DNA from: Devosia sp. 1566
GTDB lineage: Bacteria > Pseudomonadota > Alphaproteobacteria > Rhizobiales > Devosiaceae
Direction: 5' to 3'
Length of the DNA: 64,000 nucleotides
Assembly: GCF_004005995.1 (NCBI RefSeq)
Contig: NZ_CP034767.1
Location: forward strand, 1,798,001 to 1,862,000
This document shows positions 10,234 through 20,156 of the stretch, one piece after another; within the stretch, counting starts at the first letter, position 1, and the number at the start of each line of letters is the position of its first letter. The notes under the pieces were generated by a model that was not told the DNA's origin, did no database searches, and was given only the letters and a program-made list of their open reading frames with translations. The position numbers were made by a program, and so were the translations under genes.

Positions 10234-10712
10234 GCTTCTGCTCCCTGCCGCAACGGCATTGCAAAGAAAGCCGACCACTCGCTGTCGGGATAATCAAGGA
10301 ACGGGCCGCGCGGGATGAAGCCGCTGCGCTGGTAGAGCCGCTGCGCTTCGGCAAAGCCGGGCCCCGTGCCTGTTTCCAGCATCAACTGGCTCAGCCCCTT
10401 TTGCCGCGCCAGATCGACAATGGCGCCAAGCAGCGCCGAGCCAACCCGCTGGCCACGAACGGACGGGTCCGTGAACATGCGCTTGACCTCGCCCAGATCC
10501 GAAGAATGAACCTTGAGCGCGCCGCAGCCCACTGCCTCGCCTTCGGCATTGCGCGCCACGAAAACCGTCGTGTCGTCACCCGCCATCTGCTCAACGGTCA
10601 TCTTGAACTGAAATTCGATTGGCGAAAGCGGCAGCAGGTGATCGTTGAGCGCCGCCACAAGGCGGCGCACATCGTCCTGCAACGGCGTTTCAATGCCAAT
10701 CGTGACGGCCAT
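10230..10712 (-). CDS. GNAT-family N-acetyltransferase in gat operon
   Basis: A 160-residue GNAT protein: ARNAEGEAVGCGAL strand near residue 53, VKRMFTDPSVRGQRVGSALL with the acetyl-CoA P-loop-like turn near 75-90, and a late AEAQRLYQRSGF segment. It resembles the PhnO/MarR-linked acetyltransferases that modify small molecules. Its start is 3 bp from the gatC stop and its stop overlaps the next gene by 4 bp, so it is translated as part of the gatC-gatA operon. Substrate unknown. Confidence 0.86.
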   Translation of the reverse strand: MAVTIGIETPLQDDVRRLVAALNDHLLPLSPIEFQFKMTVEQMAGDDTTVFVARNAEGEAVGCGALKVHSSDLGEVKRMFTDPSVRGQRVGSALLGAIVDLARQKGLSQLMLETGTGPGFAEAQRLYQRSGFIPRGPFLDYPDSEWSAFFAMPLRQGAEA

Positions 10713-10715
10713 CGC

Positions 10716-11003
10716 CTACTCCACGACCTTGGGGACCATGAAGAAATTGTCTTCCGACAGCGGCGCATTGGCCACGATCAGCTCAGGATAGCCGCCATCG
10801 GTGATCGCATCGTCGCGCCGGCGCAACTGCATCGGGGTCACCGACGTCATTGGCTCGACGCCGGACACATCCACTTCGCCCAGCTGTTCCACGAAACCGA
10901 GAATGGCGTTCAGCTCGCTTTGATAGCCAGCGACTTCCTCGTCCTCGATGCGAATACGCGCCAGGCGCCCGATACGCTTCACCGTTGCGGCGTCTACCGA
11001 CAT
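10716..11003 (-). CDS. gatC: Asp-tRNA(Asn)/Glu-tRNA(Gln) amidotransferase subunit C
   Basis: The small linker subunit that stabilises GatA against GatB. The 95-residue protein begins [17 protein letters not shown] and carries the family features [17 protein letters not shown] near 30-45, the [11 protein letters not shown] motif near 50 and [14 protein letters not shown] at the end. It is the first gene of the gatC-GNAT-secreted protein-gatA operon. A purine-rich AGGC stretch precedes the start. Confidence 0.95.
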   Translation of the reverse strand: MSVDAATVKRIGRLARIRIEDEEVAGYQSELNAILGFVEQLGEVDVSGVEPMTSVTPMQLRRRDDAITDGGYPELIVANAPLSEDNFFMVPKVVE

Positions 11004-11101
11004 GGCTCATGCCTCCAAATAGGGAGATGCGGCCCTTGCCGCTCTGGTGCCGCTTTTAACAATGGTGGCGGGCAAGTTGCAATGGCAGAGGCGCCGCGGC
11101 T

Positions 11102-11632
11102 TTAGAGCTCAAGCCCCAGCCGCGACTCGAGAGCAACCAGAGCGGTGTCGTCCAGGTGGGCTCTCAAAGCGGGAATGGCTTGATCAAGCTCAGCGTCAGC
11201 AGCCGCCAGCGCAAGCAATCTCGGAGGCTGGCGCTCCAGCAGATTCCTGCCGTTGGCCACTAATTGACCAGCCGAACCAAACAGCACCACCACGGCATCG
11301 CCGAGCCACCGCCCGAACGGCAACAACTCCCCGGCTACCAGCAGCAAGGGCCGCTCACCATCCACATGCACGAGAACCAGCCCCGCCCCTGCCCGCAAGA
11401 TTGTTGCCTCGACGGGACCAGCGTCGAGCGGCCGGATGCGCCGGGGCTTCCAAAGGGCAAGATCAACCTGAGGCAAGCAATCTTCCGCCGCAGCCAATCC
11501 GAAAACCCGATCCGCCCCCGACACCAGCTCAGCCGCGTCGATCCCGGCCGGGGCCACACCGGCATCGGCAACCAGGATCAAGCCGCCAATGTGAATGCGG
11601 AGCGTCGTACCACCAAACCAGGTGAGTTTCAT
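11102..11632 (-). CDS. Degenerate metallo-beta-lactamase-fold protein
   Basis: A 176-residue protein beginning MKLTWFGGTTLRIHIGG, the opening of UPF0173-type metal-dependent hydrolases of the MBL fold. The rest is Leu/Ala/Val-rich, and the HxHxDH motif that binds the metals is absent, as are most other histidines (only the early His and two others remain). The start at 11632 is preferred over the one four codons upstream because it matches the family beginning. It is divergent from ruvX, 70 bp apart. Likely non-catalytic; function unknown. Confidence 0.6.
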   Translation of the reverse strand: MKLTWFGGTTLRIHIGGLILVADAGVAPAGIDAAELVSGADRVFGLAAAEDCLPQVDLALWKPRRIRPLDAGPVEATILRAGAGLVLVHVDGERPLLLVAGELLPFGRWLGDAVVVLFGSAGQLVANGRNLLERQPPRLLALAAADAELDQAIPALRAHLDDTALVALESRLGLEL

Positions 11633-11702
11633 TGCAAAGTCCAATCGCCAAAGTCAGGGGAAAACTATAGGAGCGGCACCATTGAGCAAGCCGAGGTGCA
11701 GC

Positions 11703-12167
11703 ATGAGCGACGATCTTCCGGAAAATCCCCTCGCTGGTCTGCCCCCCACCGGCAAGCTCCTGTGTCTTGATCTTGGCACCAAGACGATCGGCGTGGCCGT
11801 CTCAGACGCGATGCGCTATTCGGCGACGCCGCTCGAAACCATTCGGCGCACCAAGTTCACCCAAGATGCCGAGCGACTCGACGAGTTGATCGCGCAAAAT
11901 AATGCCGTCGCGATCATTCTCGGACTGCCGCTCAACATGGATGGGAGTGAAGGGCCGCGGGTGCAATCGACGCGGGCCTTCGCCCGCAATCTTGCCGCCC
12001 GGATCAGCATCCCCATCGCCTTCTGGGACGAACGCCTGTCCACCAGCGCCGTTACCCGCATGATGATCGACGCAGATCTGCGGCGCGACCGGCGCGCCGA
12101 ACTGGTCGACAAACTCGCGGCCAGCTACATCCTCCAGGGCGCGCTCGATCGCCTGCGCCGGGGATAA
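11703..12167 (+). CDS. ruvX: Holliday junction resolvase-like protein / pre-16S rRNA nuclease YqgF
   Basis: A 154-residue RNase H-fold protein. Features are the first-strand motif CLDLGTKTIGVAVSD near residue 22 with the catalytic Asp, ILGLPLNMDGSEGPR near 80, and FWDERLSTSAVTRMM near 110 with the conserved Glu. YqgF is essential in E. coli for 16S rRNA 5' maturation. A frame extending upstream to 11595 overlaps the divergent gene and is not conserved in style, so I start at MSDDLPENP. pyrB follows 68 bp downstream. Confidence 0.93.
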   Translation: MSDDLPENPLAGLPPTGKLLCLDLGTKTIGVAVSDAMRYSATPLETIRRTKFTQDAERLDELIAQNNAVAIILGLPLNMDGSEGPRVQSTRAFARNLAARISIPIAFWDERLSTSAVTRMMIDADLRRDRRAELVDKLAASYILQGALDRLRRG

Positions 12168-12235
12168 AGCAACAAACAGTTGAACACCCGCCACCCCTCC
12201 GCTAGACCGCAGCTAATTGCAGGGGATCCGAGGCC

Positions 12236-13222
12236 ATGGCTGAACCAACCGGCGGCAACGTCACGCAAGCTGGCAGCAGCGCTGGCGACTTCCCCCCCTT
12301 TCGCCAGCGTCACCTGCTTTCCATCGCCGATCTAAAGCAGCACGAGATCATCGACCTGCTCGACCGGGCCGAGCGCATGGTCCCCGTTTCGCGCCAGGAG
12401 CGCAAGACGCATCCTACCCTGTCGGGTAAAACCCAGATCAACCTGTTCTTCGAACCCTCGACCCGTACTCAGGGCTCGTTCGAGATCGCCGGCAAGCGCC
12501 TCGGCGCGCTGGTGATGAACATGTCGGTAAAGTCCTCCTCGGTATCCAAGGGCGAGACGCTGGTGGATACCGCGACAACGCTCAACGCCATGCGCCCGGA
12601 TGTGATCGTGGTGCGCCATTCGGCGGCCGGCGCGGTGGAGCTTCTCTCGCAAAAAGTGGGTTGTGCTGTTATCAATGCGGGTGATGGCGCCCACGAACAC
12701 CCCACTCAGGCGCTGCTCGATGCGCTCACCATCCGGCGCCATAAGGGCCGTATCAATGGGCTGACAGTCGCGATCTGCGGGGACATCGCCAATTCACGCG
12801 TGGTGCGCTCCAACCTGCTGTTACTCGGCGCGCTTAATGTCCGCACCCGGGTGATTGCCCCGCGCAATCTCTTGCCTGCGGGGATCGAGCAACTTGCAAC
12901 CGAAGTGTTCACCGATATGCGCAAGGGCCTCGAAGGTGCCGATGTGGTCATGATGCTGCGCCTGCAGCATGAGCGCGCCAATGGCCGCATGATCCCTTCG
13001 GTGCGCGAATATTACCGCTTCTATGGATTGGACGCCGACAAGCTCAGCCATGCCAAGCCGGACGCGATTGTGATGCATCCCGGCCCGATGAACCGGGGCG
13101 TGGAGATCGACCCAGCCATTGCCGACGGTCCCGCTTCGGTGATTACCGACCAGGTGGAAATGGGCGTGGCCGTACGCATGGCAGTGCTCGATGCCTTGCT
13201 GCCTGCGGGAGACGTTCGATGA
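12236..13222 (+). CDS. pyrB: Aspartate carbamoyltransferase catalytic subunit
   Basis: ATCase joins carbamoyl phosphate and aspartate in pyrimidine synthesis. The 328-residue protein carries the carbamoyl-phosphate motif [12 protein letters not shown] near residue 82, [12 protein letters not shown] near 100, [10 protein letters not shown] near 155 and [12 protein letters not shown] near 280. About 25 N-terminal residues precede the family core, which is common in alphaproteobacteria. The stop overlaps the start of the dihydroorotase homologue by 4 bp, as expected for a pair that forms a complex. No pyrI regulatory subunit gene is adjacent. Confidence 0.96.
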   Translation: MAEPTGGNVTQAGSSAGDFPPFRQRHLLSIADLKQHEIIDLLDRAERMVPVSRQERKTHPTLSGKTQINLFFEPSTRTQGSFEIAGKRLGALVMNMSVKSSSVSKGETLVDTATTLNAMRPDVIVVRHSAAGAVELLSQKVGCAVINAGDGAHEHPTQALLDALTIRRHKGRINGLTVAICGDIANSRVVRSNLLLLGALNVRTRVIAPRNLLPAGIEQLATEVFTDMRKGLEGADVVMMLRLQHERANGRMIPSVREYYRFYGLDADKLSHAKPDAIVMHPGPMNRGVEIDPAIADGPASVITDQVEMGVAVRMAVLDALLPAGDVR

Positions 13223-14517
13223 ACCGCCCATTGCTGATTGAGAACGCCCGCCTCGTTGATCCGGCTTCCGGCACAGATGCCCGCGGAGCTGTGCTGGTCG
13301 AGAATGGCGTCATCACCGATCTCGCGCTTGAGGGGCCCATCGGTGTGCCTGACGGAGCCGAGGTGATCGATGCTGCGGGCCACGTGCTGGCGCCGGGCCT
13401 CATCGATATGCGCGTGTTCACCGGCGAGCCCGGCAAGGAATATCGTGAAACGCTCCAGTCGGCCGGCGAGGCCGCCGCCGTCGGCGGAGTGACGAGCTTT
13501 GTGATGATGCCGGACACCAGCCCGGTGGTCGACGATGGTGCGCTGGTGGATTTCCTGCTGCGCCGGGGCAAAGCCACGAGCAAGGTCAATATCTTGCCCG
13601 CCGCCGCGATCACCAAGGGATTGCGTGGCGAGGAGATCACCGAGTTCGGGCTCCTGCAGGAGGCAGGCGCCGTTTGCCTGACCGACGGACGCAGCTCCAT
13701 CCAGTCCAGCGCGCTGCTGCGCACGGCGATGAGCTATGCCGCCAATTACGACATGCCGATCGTTCATCACCTCGCGGACCGTGGGCTAGTTGGCGATGGC
13801 GTAATGAACGAAGGCTTCTTCGCCACTATTTTGGGCCTCAAGGGCATTCCGCGAGAGGCGGAAACCATTCCCCTGGCGCGGGACCTGCAACTCGCTGCTT
13901 TGACCGGCGTGCGCTACCACGCGGCACAGATTTCCACTGCCAGCTCCGCCGAACTGGTCCGGGCGGCCAAGGCCCGGCACGCCAATGTGACGGCCGGCGT
14001 GTCGATCAACAATCTGGCGCTCAATGAAAACGACATCGGCCGCTACCGGACTTTTTTCAAGCTCGCAACACCCCTGCGCTCCGAAGATGATCGCCAGGCC
14101 ATGATCGAGGCGCTGCGCAACGGCACGATCGACACCATCCATTCCGATCATGACCCACAGGACAGCGAGGTGAAGCGGCAGCCCTTTGCCGAAGCCTCGG
14201 ATGGCGCGATCGGGCTCGAAACATTGCTGGCGGCGGCATTGCGGCTGGTTCATTCCGGCGAGGTGGATCTCCTGTCGGTGCTGCGGGCGATGACCATCCG
14301 GCCGGCGCAAATCCTGGGCCTGCCTTCCGGGCGTATTGCGCGCGGAGCACCAGCCGACCTGATCTTGTTTGATCCCGATTATCCCTGGCAGGTCAGCGAA
14401 ACGGCGATACGCTCGCGTTCGCGCAACACCAGCTTTGAAGGCGCGCGCCTTGCCGGCAAGGTAATGCGCACCATTGTGGGTGGACAAACGGTTTATCTCC
14501 ACACCTACACGCTCTAG
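13219..14517 (+). CDS. Dihydroorotase homologue, predicted catalytically inactive (PyrC'-type)
   Basis: A 432-residue amidohydrolase-fold protein of the class I dihydroorotase family. In active enzymes the first metal motif is DxHVHxREPG. Here it reads [10 protein letters not shown] (residues 63-72), so both histidines are replaced, by R65 and F67. The later HIST-type histidine is AQIST. This matches the pseudo-dihydroorotases known from Pseudomonas and other bacteria that hold the ATCase complex together but do not cyclise carbamoyl aspartate. It overlaps pyrB by 4 bp. A true dihydroorotase should exist elsewhere in the genome. Confidence 0.9.
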   Translation: MNRPLLIENARLVDPASGTDARGAVLVENGVITDLALEGPIGVPDGAEVIDAAGHVLAPGLIDMRVFTGEPGKEYRETLQSAGEAAAVGGVTSFVMMPDTSPVVDDGALVDFLLRRGKATSKVNILPAAAITKGLRGEEITEFGLLQEAGAVCLTDGRSSIQSSALLRTAMSYAANYDMPIVHHLADRGLVGDGVMNEGFFATILGLKGIPREAETIPLARDLQLAALTGVRYHAAQISTASSAELVRAAKARHANVTAGVSINNLALNENDIGRYRTFFKLATPLRSEDDRQAMIEALRNGTIDTIHSDHDPQDSEVKRQPFAEASDGAIGLETLLAAALRLVHSGEVDLLSVLRAMTIRPAQILGLPSGRIARGAPADLILFDPDYPWQVSETAIRSRSRNTSFEGARLAGKVMRTIVGGQTVYLHTYTL

Positions 14518-14586
14518 CCATGTGCGAGCCCTTGTGGAACGGGCGAGGCTGGGGCTACCAATACTCACCTTCGCTCGGAACCTGTT

Positions 14587-15192
14587 ATGGCCCCTGATCT
14601 GCTTACCCTGCTCTACGCCATCGTGCTCGGCTATCTCTGTGGCTCGGTGCCGTTCGGCCTACTGCTGACTCGCGCGGCCGGGCTTGGCGATATCCGCGCG
14701 ATTGGCTCGGGCAATATTGGTGCCACCAATGTGCTGCGTACTGGCAATCGCTGGCTCGCGGCCGCAACGCTGGTTCTCGACGCCGCCAAGGGCGCCGTGC
14801 CGGTTTTGCTGGCTCGCTATCTTTGGGGCGAGGACGCGGCAATGGTCGCTGCGATCGGCGCCTTTATCGGGCACTGCTTTCCGGCGTGGCTGGGCTTCAA
14901 GGGCGGCAAGGGTGTCGCCGTGCTGATCGGTGCCCTCCTGGCGTTGTCCTGGCCTGTGGGGCTGATCTTTTGTGCGGTCTGGCTGCTGATCGCCGTGACG
15001 CGCAAGACCTCCTCCCTCGCTTCACTCACCGCTGGCGCCACCGCACCGATTTTTGCCTATGTCGTCGTCAATGAGTGGCTCGCGGTAGCAGTGGCGGTCA
15101 TGGTGATCCTGCTCTTTATCCAGCATCGCACCAACATCGCCCGTCTGATGGCGGGAACCGAGCCAACCATCGGCTCTACCAAGAAAGCCTGA
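14587..15192 (+). CDS. plsY: Glycerol-3-phosphate acyltransferase
   Basis: An inner-membrane enzyme that acylates glycerol-3-phosphate from acyl phosphate, the first step of phospholipid synthesis. The 201-residue protein has five hydrophobic helices and the three PlsY signature loops: GSVPFGLLL near residue 19, GSGNIGATNVLR near 38-49, and the glycine-rich WLGFKGGKGVAVL near 100. dprA follows 3 bp after the stop, an arrangement I recall from other Rhizobiales together with pyrB and pyrC upstream. Confidence 0.95.
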   Translation: MAPDLLTLLYAIVLGYLCGSVPFGLLLTRAAGLGDIRAIGSGNIGATNVLRTGNRWLAAATLVLDAAKGAVPVLLARYLWGEDAAMVAAIGAFIGHCFPAWLGFKGGKGVAVLIGALLALSWPVGLIFCAVWLLIAVTRKTSSLASLTAGATAPIFAYVVVNEWLAVAVAVMVILLFIQHRTNIARLMAGTEPTIGSTKKA

Positions 15193-15195
15193 TCC

Positions 15196-16323
15196 GTGGG
15201 CAAAGGCGCTGCACTGGTTTCTGACCAAGAGCGCCTTGCCTGGCTTCGCCTGATTCGCACTGACAATGTCGGCCCCGTCACTTTTCGCCAACTGCTCGGC
15301 CGCTTCGGTTCAGCCGAGGCGGCGCTCGACGCCCTGCCCGGCTTGCTCAAACGGGCCGGAACGCAGCCGCGCATCTCGACCCGTATGCAGGCCGAAGACG
15401 AACTCGCTGGCCTGCAGCGCTTCGGCGCCCATCTCGTGCTCAGCTGCGATCCCGACTATCCGCCCCATCTCGGCTTCATTGCCGGCGCGCCGCCGGTGCT
15501 GACCCTCGCGGGCGGCGCCAATCTGGATTGGCGGCGCACCGTGGGCATGGTCGGTGCGCGCAACGCCTCCTCCGCCGGGGTGAAGATGACGCGCCTGCTC
15601 GCTACCGATCTTGGTGCCCGCGGTTATACGATCGTTTCCGGCCTCGCCCGCGGCATTGATGCAGCGGCCCACCGGGCAAGTCTGCAAACCGGCACCGTTG
15701 CGGTCCTAGCGGGCGGCTTTGACCAGATCTATCCCGATGAGAACATTCCGCTTGCCCATGACATTCTCGACCACGGCGGCGCCTTGCTCACCGAGATGCC
15801 GCTCGGCTGGGAGCCTCGTGCCCGCGATTTCCCGCGCCGCAATCGGCTGGTGTCAGGGCTGTCGCTCGGCATTGTCGTGGTGGAAGCGGCCAAACGCTCG
15901 GGCTCCCTGATCACGGCGCGCCTTGCGCTGGAGCAGAACCGGGATGTCTTTGCGGTGCCGGGTTCGCCCCTGGATCCCCGGGCCGAAGGCGGCAATGCCT
16001 TGATCCAGCAAGGGGCGAAGCTGATCACTAATGCCGAGGACATCATCGAAAGCCTGGGCTCGGCCGATCCGTCGCGCCAAGCCCTATTTGATCGACAATG
16101 GGAGCCGGGCCCCGACGAGGTCGGCGCTGGGTCAGACGTCCCCGATCCTAGTGACGCGGATCGCTTGCGCGGTTTGTTGAGCACCGCTCCGATGGAAGTC
16201 GATGAACTGCTGCGGCAAACCGGACTGTCTGCCGCAGCGATGCAGATGCTGTTGCTGGAGCTCGATCTGGCGGGCGAGATCGAGTGGTCGAGCGGTCAGC
16301 TGGTCGCGAAACGCTACCGCTGA
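15196..16323 (+). CDS. dprA: DNA-processing protein DprA
   Basis: DprA loads RecA on incoming single-stranded DNA during natural transformation. The 375-residue protein has an N-terminal helical SAM-like region (about 1-60), the extended Rossmann core (SGLARGIDAAAHRASL near 155, LAGGFDQIYP, DFPRRNRLVSGLS near 212, KRSGSLITARLALEQ near 235) and a C-terminal winged-helix domain ending near residue 370. The start is GTG, 3 bp after plsY. Only dprA of the competence machinery is visible in this window. Confidence 0.94.
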   Translation: MGKGAALVSDQERLAWLRLIRTDNVGPVTFRQLLGRFGSAEAALDALPGLLKRAGTQPRISTRMQAEDELAGLQRFGAHLVLSCDPDYPPHLGFIAGAPPVLTLAGGANLDWRRTVGMVGARNASSAGVKMTRLLATDLGARGYTIVSGLARGIDAAAHRASLQTGTVAVLAGGFDQIYPDENIPLAHDILDHGGALLTEMPLGWEPRARDFPRRNRLVSGLSLGIVVVEAAKRSGSLITARLALEQNRDVFAVPGSPLDPRAEGGNALIQQGAKLITNAEDIIESLGSADPSRQALFDRQWEPGPDEVGAGSDVPDPSDADRLRGLLSTAPMEVDELLRQTGLSAAAMQMLLLELDLAGEIEWSSGQLVAKRYR

Positions 16324-16341
16324 ACCGCCTTATTGCCCTGG

Positions 16342-17373
16342 TTAGCGGCCACCTTCCAGCTTACGATGCCGCTGGTTGATGCCGCCTGCCCCGTATGGAT
16401 AATCGCCGATCTGCGGCTTGCTCGCCTCGTCAAGCCGCGCAACCTCCTCAGCGCTTAGGCTCAGATCGCCCGCGGCCATGTTGTCGGCCAGCTGTTCGCG
16501 CTTGCGGGCGCCCAGGATCACCGAGGTGACGGCGGGTTTTTGCACCAGCCAGGCCAGCGAGACCTGCGCTGCACTGACGCCGCGCTGCTCGGCGATCTGC
16601 ATGACCGCGTCGATAACCGCCCAGGTCTGTGGGTTGGCATTGCGCTTTTCATACGCCTCCATGCCGCGCTTGGGGTTTTCGCCCAGCCGCGTTGCCCCGC
16701 TTGGCATTTCGTCACGCTTGTATTTGCCCGACAGCCAGCCGCCAGCCAGCGGCGACCAGGGCAGTAGGCCCATGCCGGCATCGAGCACGGCAGGCACGAT
16801 TTCGTGCTCGATATCGCGCACCAGTAGATTGTATTGCGGCTGCAAGGTTACGGGAGGGGTATAGCCCTGCGCCTTGGCAATCCACACTGCCTTGGTCAGC
16901 TGCCAGCCGAGGAAATTGGAAAAGCCGTAATAGGCGATTTTGCCGTTACGCACCGAATCATCAAGGAAGCGCAGGGTTTCCTCGATCGGCGTCAGCGCGT
17001 CCCACGCATGCATCTGGTAAAGATCGATCTGCTCGACGCCCAATCGCCGCAGCGAGGCATCCAGCGCGTGCCCCAGATGTTTGCGCGACAAGCCAAGGCC
17101 GTTGGACCCTTCCAGCGTCGGAAAGCGGCCCTTGCTGGCAATCACCAGCCGGTCAGCCATCCCGCCCTTGCTCTTGAGCCAGCGACCAATGATCTCTTCG
17201 GAGGTGCCATTGGTGTAGACGTCAGCCGTGTCGAGGAAATTCCCGCCCGCTTCGACATAATCATCCATCAAGGCGAACGACGTGGCCTCGTCCGCGTCCG
17301 ACCCGAAGGTCATGGTCCCAAGGCAGAGTGCCGAAACCACCGTGCCGCTATTGCCCAGTTTGCGTAAATCCAT
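16342..17373 (-). CDS. Aldo/keto reductase
   Basis: A 343-residue NADPH-dependent reductase-fold protein. It shows the AKR tetrad: Asp in FLDTADVYTNG, with Tyr, near residue 48-53, Lys in VIASKGRF near 80, and His in YQMHAWD near 122. Further signatures are PWSPLAGGWLSGKY and SVILGARKREQL near the end. The start at 17373 follows an ideal AGGAGG at eight bases. The subgroup resembles general-stress AKRs (YghZ/Gsp69-like) of unknown substrate. Its 3' end faces dprA across 18 bp. Confidence 0.9.
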   Translation of the reverse strand: MDLRKLGNSGTVVSALCLGTMTFGSDADEATSFALMDDYVEAGGNFLDTADVYTNGTSEEIIGRWLKSKGGMADRLVIASKGRFPTLEGSNGLGLSRKHLGHALDASLRRLGVEQIDLYQMHAWDALTPIEETLRFLDDSVRNGKIAYYGFSNFLGWQLTKAVWIAKAQGYTPPVTLQPQYNLLVRDIEHEIVPAVLDAGMGLLPWSPLAGGWLSGKYKRDEMPSGATRLGENPKRGMEAYEKRNANPQTWAVIDAVMQIAEQRGVSAAQVSLAWLVQKPAVTSVILGARKREQLADNMAAGDLSLSAEEVARLDEASKPQIGDYPYGAGGINQRHRKLEGGR

Positions 17374-17519
17374 TGTCAACTTCCTCCTGTTGATCGCCAC
17401 AACGGCCCGGCCGACACTCGGCTCCACGGGATCATACTAAATCAGCGCCCGTTGACACTGCCCCTCGGCTTCACCATGTTGCGCCACCTTGCGTTGCAGT
17501 GTTTCGGATCGGGTTTTCC

Positions 17520-20156
17520 ATGAAGGTCGTTGTCGTTGAGAGTCCGGCTAAGGCTAAGACAATCAACAAATATCTGGGTAAGGACTATGAAGTCCTGGCC
17601 TCCTTCGGCCATGTCCGTGATCTGCCCGCCAAGGACGGTTCAGTCCGGCCCGACGAAGATTTTGCCATGTCCTGGGAGGTTGATACCGCCTCCAAGAAGC
17701 GCCTTGCCGACATTGCCAACGCGCTTAAAGGCGCTGATGAACTGATCCTTGCGACCGACCCTGATCGCGAAGGCGAAGCCATTTCCTGGCACGTGCTCGA
17801 CGTGTTGCGCCAGAAAAAGGCGATCAAGAAAGACACCCCGGTCCAGCGCGTGGTGTTCAACGCCATCACCAAGGATGCCGTCACCGCAGCCATGGCCAAG
17901 CCGCGCGACATCGACATGCCGCTGGTCGATGCCTATCTCGCTCGCCGCGCGCTCGACTATCTCGTGGGCTTCACCCTTTCGCCGATCCTGTGGCGCAAGC
18001 TGCCCGGCTCCCGCTCGGCGGGGCGCGTGCAATCGGTGGCTTTGCGCCTTGTGTCCGATCGCGAGTCCGAGATCGAGCGCTTCAAAGCCGATGAGTACTG
18101 GTCGGTGGAAGCCAAGCTCGCGCAAAAGGGCAAGAGCTTCATTGCCCGGCTTTATTCGGTGGATGGCAAGCGCACCGACAAGCTCGCAGTCAAGAACGGC
18201 GAGGATGCCGCCGCGCTCAAGGCGCTGATCGAAGCTGGCCAGTTCAATGTTTCGGGTGTTGAAAAGAAGCCCACCAAGCGCAACCCCTATGCGCCCTTCA
18301 CCACCTCTTCGCTGCAGCAGGATGCCTCGTCCCGGCTAGGTCTGTCGCCGTCGCGCACCATGCAGATCGCCCAGCGCCTCTACGAGGACGGGTTGATCAC
18401 CTATATGCGTACCGACGCGGTGCAGATGGCCCCCGAAGGCATCGCCATGGCGCGCTCTGCCATCACCAAGAACTTTGGTGCCGAATACCTGCCGGAAAAG
18501 CCGCGCATCTATCAGACCAAGGCCAAGAACGCCCAGGAAGCGCACGAGGCCATCCGTCCCACCGATATGCTCAAGCATCCCGATACGATGAGCAATCTCG
18601 ATGCCGACCAGCTCAAGCTCTATGGCTTGATCTGGCGCCGCACGCTGGCGTCACAGATGCGCTCGGCCGAAATCGATCGCACTACAGTTGACATCGCCGT
18701 CAATGTGCCTGGCCGCCAGGTCGAACTGCGTGCTGTTGGCTCCGTCGTTACCTTCCCCGGCTTCCTGGCGCTGTATGGCGTTGAAGCCAAGAGCGACGAT
18801 GACGAGGAAGACGAGGACAGCCGCGAATTGCCGCCGCTGGCCGTTGGCGACAAGCCTGCCCTGCAGGCCGTCGAAATCGAGCAGCACTTCACCCAGCCGC
18901 CGGCCCGCTACACCGAAGCCAGTCTGATCAAGAAGATGGAAGAGCTCGGCATCGGCCGGCCCTCCACCTATGCCGCTACCCTCTCGACCCTCAAGGATCG
19001 CGATTATGTGCGCCTTGAGGGCAAGGCGCTGCATCCCGAGGATCGCGGCCGCATCGTCACGGCCTTCCTCGAGAGCTTTTTCAATCGCTATGTGGAATAT
19101 GGTTTCACTGCCAATCTGGAAGAACAGCTCGATCTGATTTCCGCCGGTGAGCTCGACTACAAGCAGGTGCTGCGCGATTTCTGGCGTGATTTCACAGTTG
19201 CGACCACCGAGATCAAGGATCTGCGGGTCACCGAGGTGCTCGACGCCCTCAATGACTTGCTGGAAGACCACATCTTCCCGGCCAAGCCTGATGGATCGGA
19301 TCGTCGCCTGTGCCCAACCTGCGGCACGGGCCAGCTGTCGCTCAAGCTTGGGAAATACGGTGCTTTTATCGGCTGTTCGAACTATCCCGAATGCAAGCAC
19401 ACCATGCAGCTGTCCGACGCGGCCACTGGCCAGTCCTCGGAAGCGGCGGCAGGTGACGGCGTGTTGGGCACCGATCCGGAAACGGGGGAAGAGGTTTACC
19501 TCAAGACAGGGCGCTTTGGCCCCTATGTGCAGCTTGGTGACGGCAAGGAGCCCAAGCGCTCCTCCCTGCCAAAGGGCTGGGAAGCGGCGTCCCTGACGCT
19601 CGACAAGGCCCTGCAGTTATTGTCACTGCCACGGGAAGTGGGCACCCATCCGGAAACGGGCTCGCCGATCACGGCAGGGCTCGGGCGCTACGGCCCCTTC
19701 ATCCTGCATGACGGCAAATACGCCAATCTGCCCGATGTGGAGGAAGTGTTCACCGTCGGCATCAACCGCGCCGTGGACCTCTTGGCGCAAAAGGCGGCGG
19801 GCGGTTTCAAGCGCGGTGGCGCTGCCGTCGCCGCGATCCAGACCTTCGAGCACGACAACGGCCCCATCACCGTGCGTGCTGGTCGCTATGGTCCTTATGT
19901 TAACCAGGGCAAGATCAACGCCACCATTCCCAAGGACGTCAAACCCGAGGATGTAACGGTGGACCAGGCGGTGGAATGGATCGCCGCGCGCGCCGAAGCC
20001 ACCGGCACCAAGCCCAAAAAGGCCCCAGCCAAGAAGGCAGTTGCCAAGAAACCTGCCACCAAGACGGCTGCCGCCAAAAAGCCTGCTGCCAAGAAAGCTG
20101 CGACCAAGAAGTCACCAGCCACCAAGACCGTGGCCGACGAAGACGTTCCGTTCTGA
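17520..20156 (+). CDS. topA: DNA topoisomerase I
   Basis: Type IA topoisomerase that relaxes negative supercoils. The 878-residue protein opens with the TOPRIM domain (VVVESPAKAK with E7, then DPDREGEAISWH near 80-90). Y295 in ITYMRTDA is the active-site tyrosine. One four-cysteine zinc motif (CPTCG, GCSNYPEC) starts near 597, followed by topoisomerase C-terminal repeats that contain GRFGPYVQLGD-like units. The tail is a Lys/Ala-rich low-complexity segment (about 835-870), typical of alphaproteobacterial TopA and likely a DNA- or RNAP-binding tail. Start at ATG 17520 matches the family. Confidence 0.97.
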   Translation: MKVVVVESPAKAKTINKYLGKDYEVLASFGHVRDLPAKDGSVRPDEDFAMSWEVDTASKKRLADIANALKGADELILATDPDREGEAISWHVLDVLRQKKAIKKDTPVQRVVFNAITKDAVTAAMAKPRDIDMPLVDAYLARRALDYLVGFTLSPILWRKLPGSRSAGRVQSVALRLVSDRESEIERFKADEYWSVEAKLAQKGKSFIARLYSVDGKRTDKLAVKNGEDAAALKALIEAGQFNVSGVEKKPTKRNPYAPFTTSSLQQDASSRLGLSPSRTMQIAQRLYEDGLITYMRTDAVQMAPEGIAMARSAITKNFGAEYLPEKPRIYQTKAKNAQEAHEAIRPTDMLKHPDTMSNLDADQLKLYGLIWRRTLASQMRSAEIDRTTVDIAVNVPGRQVELRAVGSVVTFPGFLALYGVEAKSDDDEEDEDSRELPPLAVGDKPALQAVEIEQHFTQPPARYTEASLIKKMEELGIGRPSTYAATLSTLKDRDYVRLEGKALHPEDRGRIVTAFLESFFNRYVEYGFTANLEEQLDLISAGELDYKQVLRDFWRDFTVATTEIKDLRVTEVLDALNDLLEDHIFPAKPDGSDRRLCPTCGTGQLSLKLGKYGAFIGCSNYPECKHTMQLSDAATGQSSEAAAGDGVLGTDPETGEEVYLKTGRFGPYVQLGDGKEPKRSSLPKGWEAASLTLDKALQLLSLPREVGTHPETGSPITAGLGRYGPFILHDGKYANLPDVEEVFTVGINRAVDLLAQKAAGGFKRGGAAVAAIQTFEHDNGPITVRAGRYGPYVNQGKINATIPKDVKPEDVTVDQAVEWIAARAEATGTKPKKAPAKKAVAKKPATKTAAAKKPAAKKAATKKSPATKTVADEDVPF

